A stretch of DNA of 64,000 nt, taken from the NCBI RefSeq assembly GCF_022163125.1, contig NZ_CP091881.1, positions 8,076,501 to 8,140,500 on the forward strand, read 5' to 3'. Below, one piece after another: positions 42,576-51,271 of this stretch; position 1 is the first letter of the stretch, and every line of letters begins with the position of its first letter. Made by a program: the position numbers and the translations under genes. This DNA is from Paenibacillus sp. HWE-109 (GTDB lineage: Bacteria; Bacillota; Bacilli; Paenibacillales; NBRC-103111). The notes under the pieces were generated by a model. That model had not been told where the DNA came from, did no database searches, and saw only the letters and a program-made list of their open reading frames with translations.

Positions 42576-43397
42576 CTATTTACCCTGCGTTTCTAGATAG
42601 TTGCTCTTGAATGAGCTTTCGGACTCAGAAGTCGTTATTTTGTGCTTTTCAAATTCTTCTTTTAACCATATTAACTTATCTGGCTTCGCTATGTTTTCAT
42701 CCACATCTAAATAGTCGCCATGCTGATCGAGAATGAAGACATTATTCCCCTTTTGCTGATCAACCATATTGATTTGCTTGATGTTATCGAGCAGCCATTC
42801 CGGCTTCACATTGATCACTACAGCGCCGTTTGGTTTTTCAGCGTTTAATGAGGTTTCATACATAAAGTAGGAAAGGACACGTTCATTTTTACTCGATTCA
42901 TTCACTACTTTGTGGATATTGCGAAAAATAGGCTTTAGTTTAGGCAGCAATTGATTGGCATTAAACAGCCCAAGCAACTGTGGATCATCAAAAAAAATCG
43001 GTGAGCCCGCATTGTAAAATTGATCGAGATTGCGATTATATATGCTGATGGAGTGAATGTAGGGATAAGAGGAGGTCAGTGAGTTGACCACATTATTAAT
43101 GCGCTTAATTACGTCGACCATATTTTCCTGCTCGGCAAACATAATGGAAGTGATTTCGCTATTGAGGTAGAGGGATTGCGTGAGTCGACTCATGGTTTCA
43201 TTCATTAGATTGGTATTGTATTTGACTTGCAGCAGCAATTTTTTGCTGTTGTCGGATTCCTTATTAATCATTAAGCTTTGGGCATTGAAATAAATAATAA
43301 TCGATAGAAGGCCAACAATGAATAGAACGGATGCACTGATCCACAATACGATTTTGAAAAGAAAGCGTTTGGAGGCAAACAATGCGCTTAGCTTCAT
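42576..43397 (-). CDS. Truncated membrane sensor region of an AraC-type regulator
   Basis: The frame codes 273 residues. A transmembrane helix (about 14-36) is followed by an extracytoplasmic Cache-like sensor with SYPYIHSISIYNRNLDQFYN and VLSYFMYETSLNAEKPNGAVVINVKPEWLLDNI. In Paenibacillus such proteins continue through a second helix to a C-terminal AraC DNA-binding domain (about 750 residues). Here the frame stops before both, so it is probably a pseudogene or a stand-alone sensor fragment. GAAGGGGAAG lies upstream of the ATG. Confidence 0.65.
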   Translation of the reverse strand: MKLSALFASKRFLFKIVLWISASVLFIVGLLSIIIYFNAQSLMINKESDNSKKLLLQVKYNTNLMNETMSRLTQSLYLNSEITSIMFAEQENMVDVIKRINNVVNSLTSSYPYIHSISIYNRNLDQFYNAGSPIFFDDPQLLGLFNANQLLPKLKPIFRNIHKVVNESSKNERVLSYFMYETSLNAEKPNGAVVINVKPEWLLDNIKQINMVDQQKGNNVFILDQHGDYLDVDENIAKPDKLIWLKEEFEKHKITTSESESSFKSNYLETQGK

Positions 43398-43594
43398 GGA
43401 TTATTCTTCCCCTTCTATGCCTTGTAGAAGAGAGAATAGCTCATATATATATAAAAGTAAATATAACTTGCAAAACTCGAAGAAACCAACAAAAATCAGA
43501 GAGCTGCCCGGTTCCAATTGTACGGATCTGATCCACCGGTTGCCTATGTGCTATACTTCCGTTAGGACGAACAGTGCGCAAAGGAGCTTTTTTA

Positions 43595-43713
43595 ATGCCT
43601 GCGATTACGACAAGACGAAAATGTACGTCTATTTCATTGAACAATCAAAGAATTTTTGGTATAAGCAAGACTTTGAGGTTGTAGGGAATACCGTATGGAT
43701 GTCGTATAATTAA
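43595..43713 (+). pseudogene. Small gene apparently split by one frameshift
   Basis: AAAGGAG is 8 nt before an ATG opening PAITTRRK. In that frame the reading ends at 43684. One base later, in the next frame, it continues MYVYFIEQSKNFWYKQDFEV ... VWMSYN to 43713, which looks like real protein. A missing A in the run CGAAAATG would join them into about 39 residues. Either a recent frameshift or a sequence error. Confidence 0.4.
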
Positions 43714-43759
43714 GGTAGACGGTTTATACAGCAACTTTATATTCAAGGAGGTTAATGAA

Positions 43760-44182
43760 ATGGGAACGAACGAGAAAATAGGCGGCGGTGGCTTACACCA
43801 TATTGCGCTGCGGGCGAATGATTTTGAGGCGACGGTGAAGTTTTATACCGAGGGATTGGGTTTCAAGGAAGGGCACAGCTGGGGAGAAGGCGATAGTCGC
43901 ATCATCCTGCTGGATTCCGGCGATGGCAACTATATCGAAGTTTTCGCTGGTGGCTCTGGTGAAGTGAAGCCGGAAGGCTCGTATTTCCATGTTGCTTTTC
44001 GCAGCAATAACGTCGATGCCGCCGTTGAAACGGCAGTTGCAGCTGGAGCCGAGGTGACAGTAGAACCCAAAGATGTTGTCCTAGGCAGCAATCCACCGAC
44101 GCCGGTTCGAATTGCCTTTGTTAAAGGGTTGAATGGGGAAATTATTGAGTTTTTCCATAGTACGGGTGAGAATCAGCTGTAA
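43760..44182 (+). CDS. VOC (glyoxalase/bleomycin-resistance) family protein
   Basis: This 140-residue protein has two beta-alpha-beta-beta-beta modules: GLHHIALRANDFEATVKFYTEGLGF with metal His, YIEVFAGG with Glu, and GSYFHVAFRSNNVDAAVE with the second His. It ends IAFVKGLNGEIIEFFH with the second Glu. All four metal ligands of a typical VOC enzyme seem present. The substrate is unknown. AAGGAGG is 9 nt upstream and the gene is monocistronic. Confidence 0.88.
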   Translation: MGTNEKIGGGGLHHIALRANDFEATVKFYTEGLGFKEGHSWGEGDSRIILLDSGDGNYIEVFAGGSGEVKPEGSYFHVAFRSNNVDAAVETAVAAGAEVTVEPKDVVLGSNPPTPVRIAFVKGLNGEIIEFFHSTGENQL

Positions 44183-44197
44183 ACATGTAAAGTAATG

Positions 44198-44226
44198 GCC
44201 CTGGAAGCTGGCTTCTAGGGCTTTTG
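44198..44226 (+). terminator. Terminator of the VOC gene
   Basis: GCCCTGGAAGC pairs with GCTTCTAGGGC, followed by four T. Confidence 0.8.
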
Positions 44227-44289
44227 TTCATTAAAAGTATAGGGTTCATGGGTGTCTTTGCTTTGGAGGTTTTCGGTCTTAAGTGGCAT

Positions 44290-44482
44290 CTAATGAACTG
44301 TAGGATGCTTATTGACGAGAAAATGGCTACTTTGGAGATCTAATGAACTGGATTGGCGTTATCCGGCACTTTATTGGCCGAATGGTTAGCAATTTCTTGA
44401 AATAGGGCATCTGGTATTCATTAGATTTTCAGAATGAGCGATTTTGGCCGAATAGAGGGTGTTGAGTTCGTAAGGAGGCTTG
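44290..44482. repeat. CTAATGAA element, copy 3 (two 50-bp units)
   Basis: Starts CTAATGAA (44290), second unit at 44340, ends with TTCATTAG (44417-44424). The core is 135 bp, like copy 2. The tail shows GATTTTGGCCGAATAGAGGG and GTTGAGTTCGTAAGG. No ORF; 200 nt of unremarkable sequence separate it from the next gene. Confidence 0.85.
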
Positions 44483-44691
44483 CGAAGGGGCATGGACTTG
44501 AAGACCTAGCCGCAGGCTAGGATTTTCAGAAGTGCTGCCTGAAAAAGGAATTCTTGTTAGACTTTGCTCTCAGCTATAGAAAGAAATGGTGGGAATGGCA
44601 CGCCTTTTAACCCCTATCCATCAAATTTCCGTTAAAGAGATCAGTGTTTAGGGATATTTCGATCATGAAAAGAACAGGGAGCGGTGCGGGA

Positions 44692-45258
44692 ATGAACATG
44701 GAGGCAGTTTTTGAGCAGTTTCCTATTGTGAAGTCGGATAAGCTCATATTGAAGAAGATTGAAGAGCATCATCTTGATGAGATTTATGCGATTTATAGCA
44801 ACGACCAAGTATTTGAATTCTGCGGCATAATTCCCAAGCACAATAAGGCTACTGTTAAGAGCATGATTGGGCATTTTGAGCGGGATTTTACGAAAAGGAC
44901 AAAGATTAAGTGGGGAATATTCACGCTAACGGCAAGTGAGCAATTAGTGGGTATTATAGAGGTTTTTGATTTGAATCAAAAGGTCAACATGGTGACGATT
45001 GGCTATTTTTTAGCAGAATCGCATTGGGGCAAAGGGATCGCGAGTGAAGCGGTGAAAATTCTGGTTGAATATTTATTTAGAGAGATTAACGTCAACCGAA
45101 TCCAAGCCGAAGTGATGCCCCGTAATGAGATTTCCAAGAAAGTATTGCTGAAGAATGGCTTCCGCCAGGAGGGCCTGTTGAGACAAGCGGCGGTGTGGTC
45201 CGGCAAGGGTATTGTTGATTTGGAGATTTATGGTCTTTTGAAAGAGGATTATGCCTAG
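44692..45258 (+). CDS. GNAT-family N-acetyltransferase (RimJ-like)
   Basis: This protein of about 188 residues has the GNAT pattern of the RimJ/RimL branch: SDKLILKKIEEHHLDEIYAIYSN near the start, IGYFLAESHWGKGIASEAVKILVEYLF as the acetyl-CoA pyrophosphate loop (G-K-G-I-A), NRIQAEVMPRNEISKKVLLKNGFRQEGLLRQ, and an aromatic end. It would acetylate an amine of a protein N-terminus or small molecule. The start is uncertain among ATGs at 44665, 44692 and 44698; 44692 has a GGGAG-like site. Confidence 0.88.
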   Translation: MNMEAVFEQFPIVKSDKLILKKIEEHHLDEIYAIYSNDQVFEFCGIIPKHNKATVKSMIGHFERDFTKRTKIKWGIFTLTASEQLVGIIEVFDLNQKVNMVTIGYFLAESHWGKGIASEAVKILVEYLFREINVNRIQAEVMPRNEISKKVLLKNGFRQEGLLRQAAVWSGKGIVDLEIYGLLKEDYA

Positions 45259-45395
45259 TAACTTATACTACCCACACCTCTTCTTTGTGTTGTATAATTA
45301 TGGTAATTTACTGCATTTATACTGATTTGGTAGCCGAATAATTTTACGATTTATGAGTTAGTGTGCTAAAGAATACGGGTACACGATGATTAAAA

Positions 45396-45417
45396 AGCAC
45401 AGTTAATGTGCTATAAT
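45396..45417 (+). promoter_or_regulatory. Palindrome overlapping the -10 of the DUF3990 gene
   Basis: AGCACA-GTTAA-TGTGCT (45396-45412) abuts TATAAT (45412-45417), 15 nt before the start codon. A repressor bound there would block the promoter, as expected for an autoregulated toxin-antitoxin operon. Confidence 0.55.
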
Positions 45418-45431
45418 AGGGGTGTAGGAAC

Positions 45432-46058
45432 TTGACAGCAGAGTTGTTTTTACCTGAATACGTTTATCATGGAACATTTCTTCATAACGTTAGCTTCTTT
45501 AAGCAGAAACCTTTGGACCGAACCAAATGGCGTACGGATTCAACACATTACCTGAAAGATTTTGGCGATGGCTTATATACAAATGCTGATCTAGAGCAAG
45601 CACAGATATTTAGCAAGCGAAAATTAAGAACAACTTCAGATCTTGAGGCTAAGCCGGCTGTCATTAAATTTCGTGTGAACCCTGTTAAATATCCATCTGA
45701 CGATATCTTAGTATTCAGTGGGATGAGTCAAGAATGGTCGGATTATATTTATAATCATCGAATGGTGAAGGCAGAACCTTGTGTTCATCACCATTCGATC
45801 ATCATAGGACCTATAGCGGATGGTAATTTCAAAGAAATATTTCAGCAGTTTAGTCGATCTCGTCACCAAGATGTTCAGGCAAACTATAATTGGTTTAGGA
45901 CTCATATTACATTTAATAAACTAACAAACAAGTCATATACCGATAAAGAAATTGGCACTCAGATTGTATTTTGTAACGACCAGCTTAATATTTTGCATTA
46001 CGAATCACATTACATTCTAGAACCGTATCATCGGCAGGAGAGGTGGAAAGAAGTATGA
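45432..46058 (+). CDS. DUF3990 ADP-ribosyltransferase-like toxin
   Basis: This 208-residue protein starts at TTG behind a GTAGGAA-type site. YVYHGTFLHN near residue 10, KDFGDGLYTNADLEQAQIFSKRK near 44-66 and a C-terminal NDQLNILHYESHYIL strand match DUF3990 proteins, a family with an ADP-ribosyltransferase-like fold (Y-H-G-T and F-G-x-G-x-Y motifs). In known pairs such proteins are toxins with a small partner encoded nearby. Here the partner overlaps at ATGA. The target is unknown. Confidence 0.75.
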   Translation: MTAELFLPEYVYHGTFLHNVSFFKQKPLDRTKWRTDSTHYLKDFGDGLYTNADLEQAQIFSKRKLRTTSDLEAKPAVIKFRVNPVKYPSDDILVFSGMSQEWSDYIYNHRMVKAEPCVHHHSIIIGPIADGNFKEIFQQFSRSRHQDVQANYNWFRTHITFNKLTNKSYTDKEIGTQIVFCNDQLNILHYESHYILEPYHRQERWKEV

Positions 46059-46543
46059 CAAAGAACTATGCGCTCGTATACGATCAACTAAATGCATATG
46101 AACGTGAAATTGTAGACGAATTAACCCGTATGGAACCACCTTTGACATTTCAAGAAGCCTTAGATCTATTTAATCGATATCTACCTGTATTACATCAAAT
46201 AAATGATTATTACGATTCTCCTACCCATTTTGCCCATGAATTTAAAAAAGCCTCTGATCGAGGAGTGTCACCGGAGTCATGGATCAAACGAATTGATGAA
46301 ATTGATGGTCAAGACAGTGATGAATCTGCAGTTGAGGAAACAAAATTTAAAGAGGCATTTGTTACTGGAGTGAGATATGGTGCATCGCTAAAACGCAACC
46401 TATGCGATGATCCACTAGTTCGTGGCTATCTGGATGATTTGAAGAAGTTAGAAGTACCTAAGCAAACAATACAGTACTTTGATACAAGTATCGGTAAGGA
46501 ACTTCTTATACCTTATACGATTACTGAATTAAGAACGAAATAA
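46055..46543 (+). CDS. Partner of the DUF3990 protein, candidate antitoxin
   Basis: This 162-residue acidic helical protein (start ATG overlapping the upstream TGA, GAGGTGG 8 nt before) includes LTFQEALDLFNRYLPVLHQINDYYDSPTHFAHEF and VTGVRYGASLKRNLCDDPLVRGYLDDLKK. I do not recognise the family. It is larger than the DUF3791 antitoxins usually seen with DUF3990, so a different antitoxin type may be used. Translational coupling to the toxin-like gene supports a functional pair. Confidence 0.6.
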   Translation: MTKNYALVYDQLNAYEREIVDELTRMEPPLTFQEALDLFNRYLPVLHQINDYYDSPTHFAHEFKKASDRGVSPESWIKRIDEIDGQDSDESAVEETKFKEAFVTGVRYGASLKRNLCDDPLVRGYLDDLKKLEVPKQTIQYFDTSIGKELLIPYTITELRTK

Positions 46544-46570
46544 GACACCCATAAATTCGGGTGTCTTTCT
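46542..46570 (+). terminator. Terminator of the DUF3990 operon
   Basis: AAGACACCC and GGGTGTCTT form a 9-bp perfect stem, 1-3 nt after the stop codon region. Confidence 0.82.
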
Positions 46571-46661
46571 CGTTGTAACCTTGAATCTTCGTTCTCAATC
46601 CAGAAAAGCCAACGTACTTTTTGCTACTTATATTTTCCAGAGTAGCTTGTTCGTATTTTCT

Positions 46662-46705
46662 AAGCCGGAAAGCCCCCAAACAGACGGGGGCTTTCCGGCT
46701 TTTCT
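46662..46705. terminator. Strong terminator between the DUF3990 operon and the AraC gene
   Basis: AAGCCGGAAAGCCCCC and GGGGGCTTTCCGGCTT form a perfect 16-bp stem with an 8-nt loop, then T-rich. It probably ends the - strand AraC transcript. Confidence 0.85.
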
Positions 46706-46782
46706 TTGCATTTTTTAAAGGATTCGACGTAATTTACAGTATACATTCCGGCGTGTGATGGCTACTTTTAAACTAAGAAGTG

Positions 46783-47571
46783 TCATACCCGCCAAACTTT
46801 CACTTTCTCCTTTAAGTAGGCGGAGGGGAGGGTTCCGGTTATTTTTTTGAACACTTTGTTGAAGTAGGACTGCTCGCAAAATCCCAAGGCTTCGGAAATT
46901 TCACCTATGGTCATCTGGGAGTTGATGAGCAAGTCGCGGGCGGCTTCGATCCGAATTTGTTGGATGTACTCGGTGATGGTCTGGCCGGTGGCCTGCTTAT
47001 AAATCGTACTGACATAGTTGGGCGTACGTTCGACAAGCGCGGATAGCTCGCTTAGTTGAATTTGTTCGCGATAATGCTCGAGGATGTAATGCTGCAGCTG
47101 CATGACCAATCTGTAGTGCTTGTTGGGGAGAAATGACGAATCGGATTGCTCATTGAGAATCGAAAGAATTTCAAGCAAGATGCTATGGCAGAGGGTGGCC
47201 GTGTAGGGAGATTTACGAAGCCAGTGCTGTGAAAGCAGAGAGAATCTGGTCTTCAGGTATTCAAAATGAAAGGAATGCACGCAACGCATTTGTCGATCCG
47301 TGAGCAAAGGAAGATGCTCTCCGTCGCCGCTGTATTCGAAATGAGCGACATACATAGCATGTATATCACTGGAGATGTTGGCAGCCGAACGGACGGTTCC
47401 TTGGGGAATGAACAAAATGTCGCCTTTCTGAAGATGGTATGGCTGATTCTCAATGGTATAGACCATAGAACCTTCTGTCACTAATAGCAGGATATGATTA
47501 TTCGTTCTGGCGGTAGGCACCTGCCAATTCGGCTCGCAATGTTCGAAATAGGCGGATAAGGTTTTAATCAT
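46783..47571 (-). CDS. AraC-family transcriptional regulator of the carbohydrate regulon
   Basis: This protein of about 262 residues has an N-terminal cupin sensor (LLLVTEGSMVYTIENQPYHLQKGDILFIPQGT) and a C-terminal double HTH (YVSTIYKQATGQTITEYIQQIRIEAARDLL ... IGEISEALGFCEQSYFNKVFKKITG). It probably senses a sugar and activates the divergent genes from 47686. A 19-bp word at 47629-47647 recurs in inverse orientation at 56989-57007, upstream of the isomerase gene. These are likely its binding sites. Confidence 0.88.
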   Translation of the reverse strand: MIKTLSAYFEHCEPNWQVPTARTNNHILLLVTEGSMVYTIENQPYHLQKGDILFIPQGTVRSAANISSDIHAMYVAHFEYSGDGEHLPLLTDRQMRCVHSFHFEYLKTRFSLLSQHWLRKSPYTATLCHSILLEILSILNEQSDSSFLPNKHYRLVMQLQHYILEHYREQIQLSELSALVERTPNYVSTIYKQATGQTITEYIQQIRIEAARDLLINSQMTIGEISEALGFCEQSYFNKVFKKITGTLPSAYLKEKVKVWRV

Positions 47572-47628
47572 CACGACGATTCTCCCTCTAACTCCAGGAT
47601 TCAATTCATTACTTGCATTGTAATATGG

Positions 47629-47647
47629 ATCGTAGAATTACTCAAAA
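47629..47647 (+). promoter_or_regulatory. Candidate AraC-regulator site, copy 1
   Basis: ATCGTAGAATTACTCAAAA lies 38 nt before the SGNH hydrolase start. The identical 19 bp occurs on the other strand at 56989-57007 ahead of the isomerase-like gene, both pointing toward the gene served. Confidence 0.7.
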
Positions 47648-47685
47648 GAAATTTCAGCATAAGTTCATGTGGAGAAAGGTGCGAA

Positions 47686-48789
47686 ATGGAGATTATACAG
47701 ATTCGAAATAGCTTGTCCAAAGTAAAGAAAAGGCTCCAATCAGGACATTTGACGCTGGGTTTTATTGGCGGGTCGATTACAGCAGATAGCAGGTCAATGT
47801 CGAATTGGCCGGAGCCGGTCACACGTTGGTTCGTAGAATCGTTCCCTCAAGCACGGATTACTGTGGAGAATGCCGCGATCGGTGCTACCGGAAGTGATTT
47901 GGCTGTATTCCGTGCAGAGAGGGACTTAATTAACCGTCCCTGCGATCTGATTTTCATCGAATTTGCTGTGAATGACTTTAATACCTCTTCTGAACCACGG
48001 ATGAGAGCAAGAGAGGGATTGATTCGCAAACTGTTGGCAGATGGGCGGAGTGAACTTGTGATTGTCTACACCTACTGCCAGCGAATGTACGAGGATATGT
48101 CACGCGCCGAGGTACCTGCCAGCATCGCTGAATTCGAGCAATTAGCCGAGCATTACGGCATTAGCTCCGTATGGGTGGGGCAGCATGCGTGGAATGAAGT
48201 GAAGAAAGGCCGTATGACCTGGGACGAATGGTTGCCGGATGGGCTTCATCCTGCGCATCGCGGAAGCCTGAGCTATGGGCAATGTGTGATTTCTTATTTG
48301 GAAAAAGAATTGCTGGCAACTGCCGACTTGGATTTAGCCGCAACCGAGAAGCCGCTTGCAACGCCTTTTAATGTTAATCATTGGGGGCATGTAGATACGC
48401 TCTCATTCGAGGAGGTCCAATTGGAGGGACCTTGGATTACCAGACGGGCAGCGGCTCATATGCCTTGGGTTGATCAGATCCTGAGCACATCGGCGGTCGG
48501 AGCGAAGCTGTCTTTCTCATTCAAAGGCAAAGGGCTGGCGTTAGCCTTCGATTATGGCAAAAAGTCTGCCGAGTTCACCTATCGGCTAGACGGAGGCCCT
48601 GCGGTCACGACTTGTCGGGATCGGCCTGGCTGGTGTGAAGATGGGGGCTGGTTCCGCATCTACTGGATTGCTGATGACTTGCCAGAAGGGCAGCATCATC
48701 TGGAATTGGAAGTTGTCCACGGCAACCGGGAGGACTGTACAGGAACAAACTTTCATTTAGGTCTTATTGGAATTATTAAGGGGGAATGA
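47686..48789 (+). CDS. SGNH/GDSL hydrolase, probably a carbohydrate esterase
   Basis: This 367-residue protein has block I GFIGGSITAD (nucleophile Ser near residue 30), block II/III IGATGSD and FIEFAVNDFN, and block V DGLHPAHRG (Asp and His near 185-188). A C-terminal beta-sandwich of about 110 residues follows. The fold removes acyl (often acetyl) groups from sugars. It overlaps the next gene's region and starts the + strand operon of esterase, unknown protein and GH2 enzyme. No signal peptide: it works inside the cell on imported oligosaccharides. Confidence 0.85.
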   Translation: MEIIQIRNSLSKVKKRLQSGHLTLGFIGGSITADSRSMSNWPEPVTRWFVESFPQARITVENAAIGATGSDLAVFRAERDLINRPCDLIFIEFAVNDFNTSSEPRMRAREGLIRKLLADGRSELVIVYTYCQRMYEDMSRAEVPASIAEFEQLAEHYGISSVWVGQHAWNEVKKGRMTWDEWLPDGLHPAHRGSLSYGQCVISYLEKELLATADLDLAATEKPLATPFNVNHWGHVDTLSFEEVQLEGPWITRRAAAHMPWVDQILSTSAVGAKLSFSFKGKGLALAFDYGKKSAEFTYRLDGGPAVTTCRDRPGWCEDGGWFRIYWIADDLPEGQHHLELEVVHGNREDCTGTNFHLGLIGIIKGE

Positions 48790-48794
48790 GAGAC

Positions 48795-51260
48795 ATGAAG
48801 CAAGCACAAGCAACTGGGAGCCGGGCGCTCCAAAGAGTTACGCTGGAAATGAGCTTGAAGCCATTCATGAGTATGGAGCAAACTGCCATTGAAGCCGTAT
48901 GCGAGGAGGCTATTAAGCAGTGGCTGCCGCTGATCGGTCTAGCGGATAGCTGTTCAATGCTGCTATGGGTAGCGGACGGCAGTGAAATCTTGACCTGGGA
49001 CGGCGACTTCAACAAGGAGATGGAATGGGGGCGATACATCGGTTTTGCCAACGAGGAGAAATTCAGTCATTTAAAAGGAAAAGATGATCCTAGGGCTGCG
49101 AAGCTGTACAGGGAGAATCCGTGCCGCATCACCTACGTCGATTTGCGTTTTATTATCGAGGCGTTCAAACGGATTGCAGATACGAAGTTCGGCATTCGGA
49201 TGGAGGTAGGAGCCACCTTCGATGCAGGGCCTGAATTCGCCTATTCAGATTTCAAATATAAGCTGCACCCGGAAGTGAATATAGCAGAGCTCGGCGGCAG
49301 CTCTATCGGTTTAAGGGCCGACTACAAGGTCATCTGCACGTGGTCAAAGCTTCATGAAGACAAGGTTGCTTATGCGGCTTATCCAGACGGCATTCCAGAA
49401 GGTACACCTTTTGGGCAGTTTCTAGGTCGGCAATGCGCAAGCTTCTTGCCTGCACTTGGTTTTGATTACATTTGGTTCTCCAATGGGTTTGGATTCTCCT
49501 TTTTCCCATGGACGTTCCTAGGAGCTAATTACGACAGTACTACGCTGCCACTAGCGAATTATGAAGAGCTGACGAGCAAGGCACTTTCTTTCTGGGAGCA
49601 ATTCAAACAAGAGTGCCCCGATTATCGGACCGAGGTGCGAGGCACTAATTTCGGTACGGGGATGGATTTAGCCAAGGATCTCTTTCCGCTGCTTGAACTC
49701 TACGATAGGAAATATATCGAATATCCGCCTCCGAACTCGCCATGGGGAGCACTCAACTTCGACTTCGGTTTGGAAGTGACGTCCTATATGTCACGAATTG
49801 CTGTGCTGCCCAAGGAGACTTATCTGTTCCGGTTCTATGCCAATGATCCATGGTTCTGGCAGAATCCTTGGTGGGATTTATATGACAGAGAGCCGCATGA
49901 CATCTACTGCCCGCTTGCCGTTGCCCGTATGAACAGCGACGGAAAGCTGGAGAATCCGGGGATTATTGAAATATTGACGGTTGATACGGAAAAAGGGGAA
50001 TTGAACGAAGCTTGTGCCCAAGAGGTCATCCCGCATCTAAGAAAAGCGATTGAGGATTTCCCGGATCAACCGGGCATTCTGACATGGCTGTACCCTTTTC
50101 GCGAATATCATGAGGCTGTGGCTGAAACGACCGAGAATACCAAGGCGATCTTCTTCAACGATTGGTTTGTACGCAATGCAGTTAATCAGGGTCTGCCTTT
50201 AAATACGGTGCTTAGTACGGATGATTTTACAGCTATGACAGATGACAAACTTCGCGAGTTGGCTGCCACCATTTTATTCACACCAACGTCTTGGCTGCAT
50301 GAAAATAACATCGAACGGCTCATAGCCTATATTCATCATGGTGGAAAAGTAATGCTGTACGGCCCCGCTCTAACGCCTGAGCTGCTGGAACTGTTGAATC
50401 TTAAGTTGGCGTCGGGGCTCGCAGGTGAAATGGAAGTAACGATCACGACGTCTGGCGATTCTTGCGTCAGCACGGATCAACCATCTACCTTGATGGATCA
50501 TGATGCCACTATCAGTGGAGGCTTCATTCAGGAAGTGCTGGCGGATCCAAGCGATCCGCATACGCAAGTTCGCTCGGTTGCCAAGCAGGATGAGCAGGAG
50601 CGCATCTTTGCCTTAACGAGGGCCTTGCCAGCGTGGAATGGGGGGCAAGTAAGCTGGATCAGAGGCTCGCTTCCTTTTCAAACAGGCATTGTCACGGATT
50701 TGCCGATTCGGCAGGAAGAGCCCTATATGGATGCGTCCGTTCTTGCGCGTTACCTGCTTGAAGATTTTGGTTATTCGCTGCGCCAAACCAAGCAGGAAGA
50801 GGCTACCAAGCCTGCGCTGCTATTTATTGCCAGGCATGATAATGCGTTTCTGTTCACAGGGTGCCGTCAGGATACATCGGTTTCTCTGCAAATGCGCTTC
50901 CCCGACGGAGTTCCAATTATTATTGGCCAAACGACAAGAGTCGGGCCTGAGGCTGCCTCCTATTCCCTGGACCGCACCTTCCATGATGAGTGTCGTGTGT
51001 TCGTCGATCAACAGGAGGTTGGAGCGGTTTCCTGTCGGGAGCTTTCACCTGATCCTACACGGAAAAGAAGCTCGGTTCGCGCCATTGGCGTGACTAATCT
51101 GCGCGATGCTGCGGTAACGATTTATCCGCCGCTTGAAGCTTTACGAGCAGGAATCGTTGAGGTGAAGCGGGGAGATACCTACCTCGATCTTACGGATGCT
51201 GCAATCAGTGATTCTATAAGGCTTACGCACATAAGTGGTGCGATCGAAATCTCATGGTAG
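48795..51260 (+). CDS. Large cytoplasmic protein of unknown function in a sugar operon
   Basis: I do not recognise this 821-residue protein. The N-terminal two thirds (TLEMSLKPFMSM, RMEVGATFDAGPEFAYS, WFSNGFGFSFFPWTFLGANYD, EVRGTNFGTGMDLAKD) are rich in aromatic and acidic residues and read like a TIM-barrel glycoside hydrolase. About 455-560 resemble a GATase/beta-galactosidase-trimerisation-like domain (FTPTSWLHENNIERLIAYIHHGGKVMLYGP). No signal peptide. It sits between an esterase and a GH2 enzyme and is likely an intracellular glycosidase of a new or rare family. The ATG at 48795 has GGGGG 10 nt upstream. Confidence 0.65.
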   Translation: MKQAQATGSRALQRVTLEMSLKPFMSMEQTAIEAVCEEAIKQWLPLIGLADSCSMLLWVADGSEILTWDGDFNKEMEWGRYIGFANEEKFSHLKGKDDPRAAKLYRENPCRITYVDLRFIIEAFKRIADTKFGIRMEVGATFDAGPEFAYSDFKYKLHPEVNIAELGGSSIGLRADYKVICTWSKLHEDKVAYAAYPDGIPEGTPFGQFLGRQCASFLPALGFDYIWFSNGFGFSFFPWTFLGANYDSTTLPLANYEELTSKALSFWEQFKQECPDYRTEVRGTNFGTGMDLAKDLFPLLELYDRKYIEYPPPNSPWGALNFDFGLEVTSYMSRIAVLPKETYLFRFYANDPWFWQNPWWDLYDREPHDIYCPLAVARMNSDGKLENPGIIEILTVDTEKGELNEACAQEVIPHLRKAIEDFPDQPGILTWLYPFREYHEAVAETTENTKAIFFNDWFVRNAVNQGLPLNTVLSTDDFTAMTDDKLRELAATILFTPTSWLHENNIERLIAYIHHGGKVMLYGPALTPELLELLNLKLASGLAGEMEVTITTSGDSCVSTDQPSTLMDHDATISGGFIQEVLADPSDPHTQVRSVAKQDEQERIFALTRALPAWNGGQVSWIRGSLPFQTGIVTDLPIRQEEPYMDASVLARYLLEDFGYSLRQTKQEEATKPALLFIARHDNAFLFTGCRQDTSVSLQMRFPDGVPIIIGQTTRVGPEAASYSLDRTFHDECRVFVDQQEVGAVSCRELSPDPTRKRSSVRAIGVTNLRDAAVTIYPPLEALRAGIVEVKRGDTYLDLTDAAISDSIRLTHISGAIEISW

Positions 51261-51271
51261 GTGACAGACGG

